Below, one piece after another: positions 52,793 through 55,316 of a DNA stretch of 55,316 bases. The translations under genes were made by a program, and so were the position numbers. This stretch comes from Pseudomonadota bacterium (GTDB taxonomy: Bacteria > Tectomicrobia > Entotheonellia > Entotheonellales > Entotheonellaceae): contig SXND01000004.1 of NCBI GenBank assembly GCA_005777235.1, positions 1 through 55,316 of the forward strand, in the 5' to 3' direction. The notes below the pieces were generated by a model. The model was not told where the DNA came from, did no database searches, and was given only the letters and a program-made list of their open reading frames with translations. Within the stretch, counting starts at the first letter, position 1, and every line of letters begins with the position of its first letter.

Positions 52793-54199
52793 ATGTCCAT
52801 ACACACCACCTCTCGTGCATCATCGTCACGGTCCGCTCCGGTTGCCGGCGGCTGCGGTGAAGTCGCACGCCTCGCTGTGCCCCTGGTCTTTAGCCTGCTC
52901 TCGCAAAGCCTCATGGCGGCGATGGAAGCGGCCTTGCTCGGCCATGTCAGCGCCATCGCCCAGGGCGCGGTCGGCCTCGCCTGGGCCTTGCTCTGGCCGT
53001 TACAACTGGGGTGTAACTGGAGTGGCATCGGAGTACAGATCTGTGTGGCCCAGGCGTACGGCGCACAGCGCCATAGTGCGTGCGGCAACTTCGCCTGGCA
53101 AGGGCTCTATATCAATCTCCTGGCCTGGGCGGTCCTGGTGGTCGCGGGACTCGGGTCCGCCTCCCTCATTCAACTCAGTGGCCCAGACCCCGCCCTGGTG
53201 CCACCCGCGGCACAGTATCTGCGTATCGTCTTACTCGGTAGTCTGCCCGGCCTCTGCAACCTGACACTGGTGGGGTTCTTTCGTGGCATAGGGGATAGCA
53301 CCACGCCGTTGCTGGTCACTCTGCTGGTGGAAGGGATCAACACCCTGTTGGCTGTGCTGCTCATTTTTGGCCTGGCGGGTTGCCCAGCGCTTGGGGTGGC
53401 CGGTGCGGCTTATGCTTCCGTTACCGCGGCGAGTGTCGGGACGCTGATCTACCTACGCTGTTTTCTACGTCGCGGCCAGCGCTTGGGGTTCCTGACGCGC
53501 GCCTGGCTGCCGTTTGATCGCGTGACCTGTCGGCGCATCGTACACGTGAGCTGGCCCATCGGGGCGCACGCGACGCTCGAAATGAGCGCCTGGAGTCTGT
53601 TCACGGCGTGCCTGGCGCGTTTAGGCAGCGTTGAGGCCGCCGCCCACACTATTGCCCTGCGGGTGCTGGCGCTCGCGTATATGGCGGGCTATGGCATTGC
53701 CGTGGCCACCACCACGCTGGTCGGGCAGTATCTCGGGGCGGAGAACCCAGCGGCTGCCCGGCGCAGTATGCGTTCGTCGTTGATCCTGGTGCTTGGACTG
53801 CTGGGCGGTTTGGGGCTGAGCATCTTTGTCTGGCGCGTGCCGCTGGTGCGGCTGTTCACGCAAGACCCGGCCGTTGGGGCCATGGCCGTGTCGCTGCTAG
53901 TCTATGTGGCCCTGTTCCAGCTCTTTGATGCCCTGGCGCTGAACGCTATTGGGGCGTTACGCGGTGCCGGGCACACGCGCTGGCCTATGCTGGCGGTGTT
54001 GGTGCTCAACTGGGGCCTGTTCATCCCAAGCGTCATGCTGGTGCTGTTTGTCTGGCACGGCGGCCTTCTCGGTGGATGGCGCGTGGCGCTAGGCACGGCC
54101 ATCCTCACTGGCTTGACGCTGCTCTGGCGGGCCTGGCGCGGGCAGGGTGCGTCGCCGTCGCGCGAGGCACCAGCACCCTCCGGTGGCATGGATGCTTAG
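52793..54199 (+). CDS. MATE-family multidrug/toxin efflux protein
   Basis: 468 residues and 12 membrane helices in two halves of six (for example ARLAVPLVFSLLSQSLMAAM, VVTTTLVGQYLGAEN-type GIAVATTTLVGQYLG, and NAIGALRGAGHTRWPMLAVL). MATE proteins export cationic drugs and metabolites with a proton or sodium antiport. ATG 52793 is preferred, though the ribosome site is weak and in-frame GTG 52778 is an alternative. The C-terminal tail ends in a Pro/Ser-rich stretch. It is followed by a degraded aldo/keto reductase on the other strand. Confidence 0.9.
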   Translation: MSIHTTSRASSSRSAPVAGGCGEVARLAVPLVFSLLSQSLMAAMEAALLGHVSAIAQGAVGLAWALLWPLQLGCNWSGIGVQICVAQAYGAQRHSACGNFAWQGLYINLLAWAVLVVAGLGSASLIQLSGPDPALVPPAAQYLRIVLLGSLPGLCNLTLVGFFRGIGDSTTPLLVTLLVEGINTLLAVLLIFGLAGCPALGVAGAAYASVTAASVGTLIYLRCFLRRGQRLGFLTRAWLPFDRVTCRRIVHVSWPIGAHATLEMSAWSLFTACLARLGSVEAAAHTIALRVLALAYMAGYGIAVATTTLVGQYLGAENPAAARRSMRSSLILVLGLLGGLGLSIFVWRVPLVRLFTQDPAVGAMAVSLLVYVALFQLFDALALNAIGALRGAGHTRWPMLAVLVLNWGLFIPSVMLVLFVWHGGLLGGWRVALGTAILTGLTLLWRAWRGQGASPSREAPAPSGGMDA

Positions 54200-54238
54200 C
54201 GGCTCCATCCTGGTGTACCAATGGTGGCGGTAAGAGCC

Positions 54239-54514
54239 ACGGCGCGCGCGCGTTCCTGCGGGGTCAAGCTGGGTAGTCCCGAGGCCCCGGTATTTTTCCT
54301 CGATTTGTTGCCGCGTTTTGGCCCCGGCAATCACCGACGACACGCCCGGATGATCGGGCACAAAGCGCATCGCCGCTTGCACCATGGAGCGGCTGGGCGT
54401 CTGCAAAAATCCCAGTTCGGGCAGTTTCGCTAAGCCATCCTTGGTCACGGGCAGATGAAAGCAGTCGTAACGATGATCACCCGGCGGCATGGCCACGGCC
54501 TGTGCCCCGGAATA
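54239..54514 (-). pseudogene. C-terminal remnant of an aldo/keto reductase
   Basis: On the minus strand, one open frame contains the family's end region: PPGDHR, then TPSRSMVQAAMRFVPDHPGV and SSVIAGAKTRQQIEEKYRGL. The N-terminal barrel with its Asp-Tyr-Lys-His catalytic residues is absent. Upstream, DNA passes straight into the next gene's promoter region, so the front of the gene has been deleted. Confidence 0.75.
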
Positions 54515-54543
54515 CCTACGCCCCCGTGCAACGGAGTAAACAG

Positions 54544-54861
54544 ATGACCCCTGCCAGGGTGTATGCCGATTTCCAGAATATCGATGACGCGAACCGCTTG
54601 CGCTTGACCTGTGTCGGGACACTGACCGACCTGGCCCGGCAGGAGCTGCAGTTGCATGAAGGCTTGGTACTCACCTTCTACGGAGACGATGCTGACGATC
54701 AGGGCCACCCTGATGAGCTGCGTGTGGAAGGGAGCGTACACTACGACCCCGAAGGTCAATGTTGGGTGGCATCCATTGATTGGGCGGCGATCCGCCACGC
54801 CTCTGAAGAAGAAACGCCCATCGTGATATCCCGAGAGCGTGCGATATATTTGGAGCCTTAA
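54544..54861 (+). CDS. Small acidic protein of unknown function
   Basis: 105 residues: YADFQNIDDANRLRLTCVGT, LHEGLVLTFYGDDADDQGHP, then LRVEGSVHYDPEGQCWVASI and PIVISRERAIYLEP. Many Asp and Glu residues, a strand-rich core, no signal peptide. GGAG lies 7 bases before ATG 54544; the frame extends to 54502 inside the aldo/keto reductase relic, without a ribosome site. No family recognised. Confidence 0.6.
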   Translation: MTPARVYADFQNIDDANRLRLTCVGTLTDLARQELQLHEGLVLTFYGDDADDQGHPDELRVEGSVHYDPEGQCWVASIDWAAIRHASEEETPIVISRERAIYLEP

Positions 54862-55316
54862 GTTCTATATACCGTCTCAGCATCAGCATAGCGCAGGCCA
54901 CACAGGGCACACCTTGCAGGGTCTCGGCCAACTGTGCAGCATCCTGTGTCAGGCGGCGCCAGCGCCCAGCGCTAGCGCGTCCCCCCCCAGCGTGTGGGCC
55001 ACAGTCCAAAGCTTTTTTTCTCGCCACTGTTATCCCTTGAAAGCCATGACGAACCGCGTGGCCTTGCTCTCGTGGCTCTCCTTGCGGGATGCCTCTGATG
55101 CCACCAATTCTCCTTGCTGGGCGCTCCAGCCAAGAGGACAAGACGGGTAGGCGCAGAGACGCCAACGGGTGCCATGTGCCGCGCCTGGCGCCCTGATGGA
55201 CGGCACGCGACCGCACAACATGCGACGGGCGTGGCAACGGACCGCCAGGCGAGCCGCGCGGTGTCGTCGGGACGTCCATCAGGGCCTCAGGAAGACGCGC
55301 GTGGCGGAGGCGACAG
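54862..55316. other. Right-end stretch with no supported gene
   Basis: Minus-strand frames (54671-55279 and 55030-55221) are open but lack a ribosome site, and no motif was found in them. A run of seven T bases at about 55013-55019 could mark a terminator, but no stem is clear. A gene relic is possible. Confidence 0.4.

Noticed and set aside
54671..55279. 202-codon minus-strand frame at the right end
   Set aside because: It overlaps the small acidic protein antisense, has no ribosome site and no family pattern.
1..55316. tRNA or rRNA genes
   Set aside because: No cloverleaf-like T-arm/acceptor pairs or rRNA signatures were noticed when reading intergenic regions; a covariance-model scan would settle it.

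Overview
The window comes from a GC-rich, Gram-negative-type bacterial chromosome. The evidence is a PEP-CTERM surface protein, which implies an exosortase system elsewhere, c-type cytochromes, a ba3-type oxidase and a full set of core-type genes (valS, cobQ). The mix is like that of uncultivated soil or sponge lineages such as Tectomicrobia/Entotheonella or neighbouring 'deltaproteobacterial' phyla. That placement is a guess: the window holds no rRNA or ribosomal protein gene. Several genes are broken by in-frame TAG codons or frameshifts, so the genome (or assembly) carries many decaying genes. I worked only by reading the sequence and its translations.

Layout. 0-5 kb: the end of a GloVer-repeat protein with a dockerin, directly followed by a cohesin/PEP-CTERM protein; an Rpn-type nuclease with a 12-bp tandem repeat; a quinone oxidoreductase; and a luciferase-like monooxygenase. 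5.1-6.4 kb holds no gene I can support. 6.4-9.3 kb: a small helical protein, a cyclic-2,3-diphosphoglycerate-synthase-like GTPase and two universal stress proteins. 9.4-17.7 kb: a denitrification cluster, nirK (with fused cytochrome c)-nirV-sco-dksA-like-norC (di-haem)-norB-norQ-norD. Together these would reduce nitrite to NO and NO to N2O. No nitrate reductase or N2O reductase gene is in the window. 18.2-25.1 kb: cobQ, then a defence/toxin island with a Doc/AbrB pair, two DUF5615/DUF433 pairs and, between those two, a broken DUF4062-NACHT-FGE STAND gene. 25.3-34.9 kb: nitroreductase, valS, an APC transporter, a three-gene 2-oxoacid:ferredoxin oxidoreductase and a Uma2 nuclease.

35-43.2 kb is the most unusual part. 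A leftward operon encodes a SARP-type regulator with a ClpA/B-N-like C-terminus, a 1351-residue multi-GAF hybrid histidine kinase and a receiver protein. Diverging from it is a rightward cassette of four genes I cannot assign: an alpha/beta protein, a helical protein, a winged-helix protein and a three-helix membrane protein. The shared intergenic region has five 11-bp-spaced direct repeats ending 8 bp before a good -35/-10 pair that points at the cassette. I infer that the SARP controls the cassette, and that the kinase and receiver feed signals into it.

43.4-55.3 kb: a MocR/LysN-like aminotransferase, a degenerate STAND-TPR protein, a small orphan protein, a dead L-isoaspartate methyltransferase gene, a compact ba3-type cytochrome c oxidase operon that includes a 34-residue subunit IIa, dienelactone hydrolase, thioredoxin, a MATE exporter, an aldo/keto reductase remnant and a small acidic protein. 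Two families of palindromic REP-like elements are scattered through the window, and one copy is read in frame inside norD.
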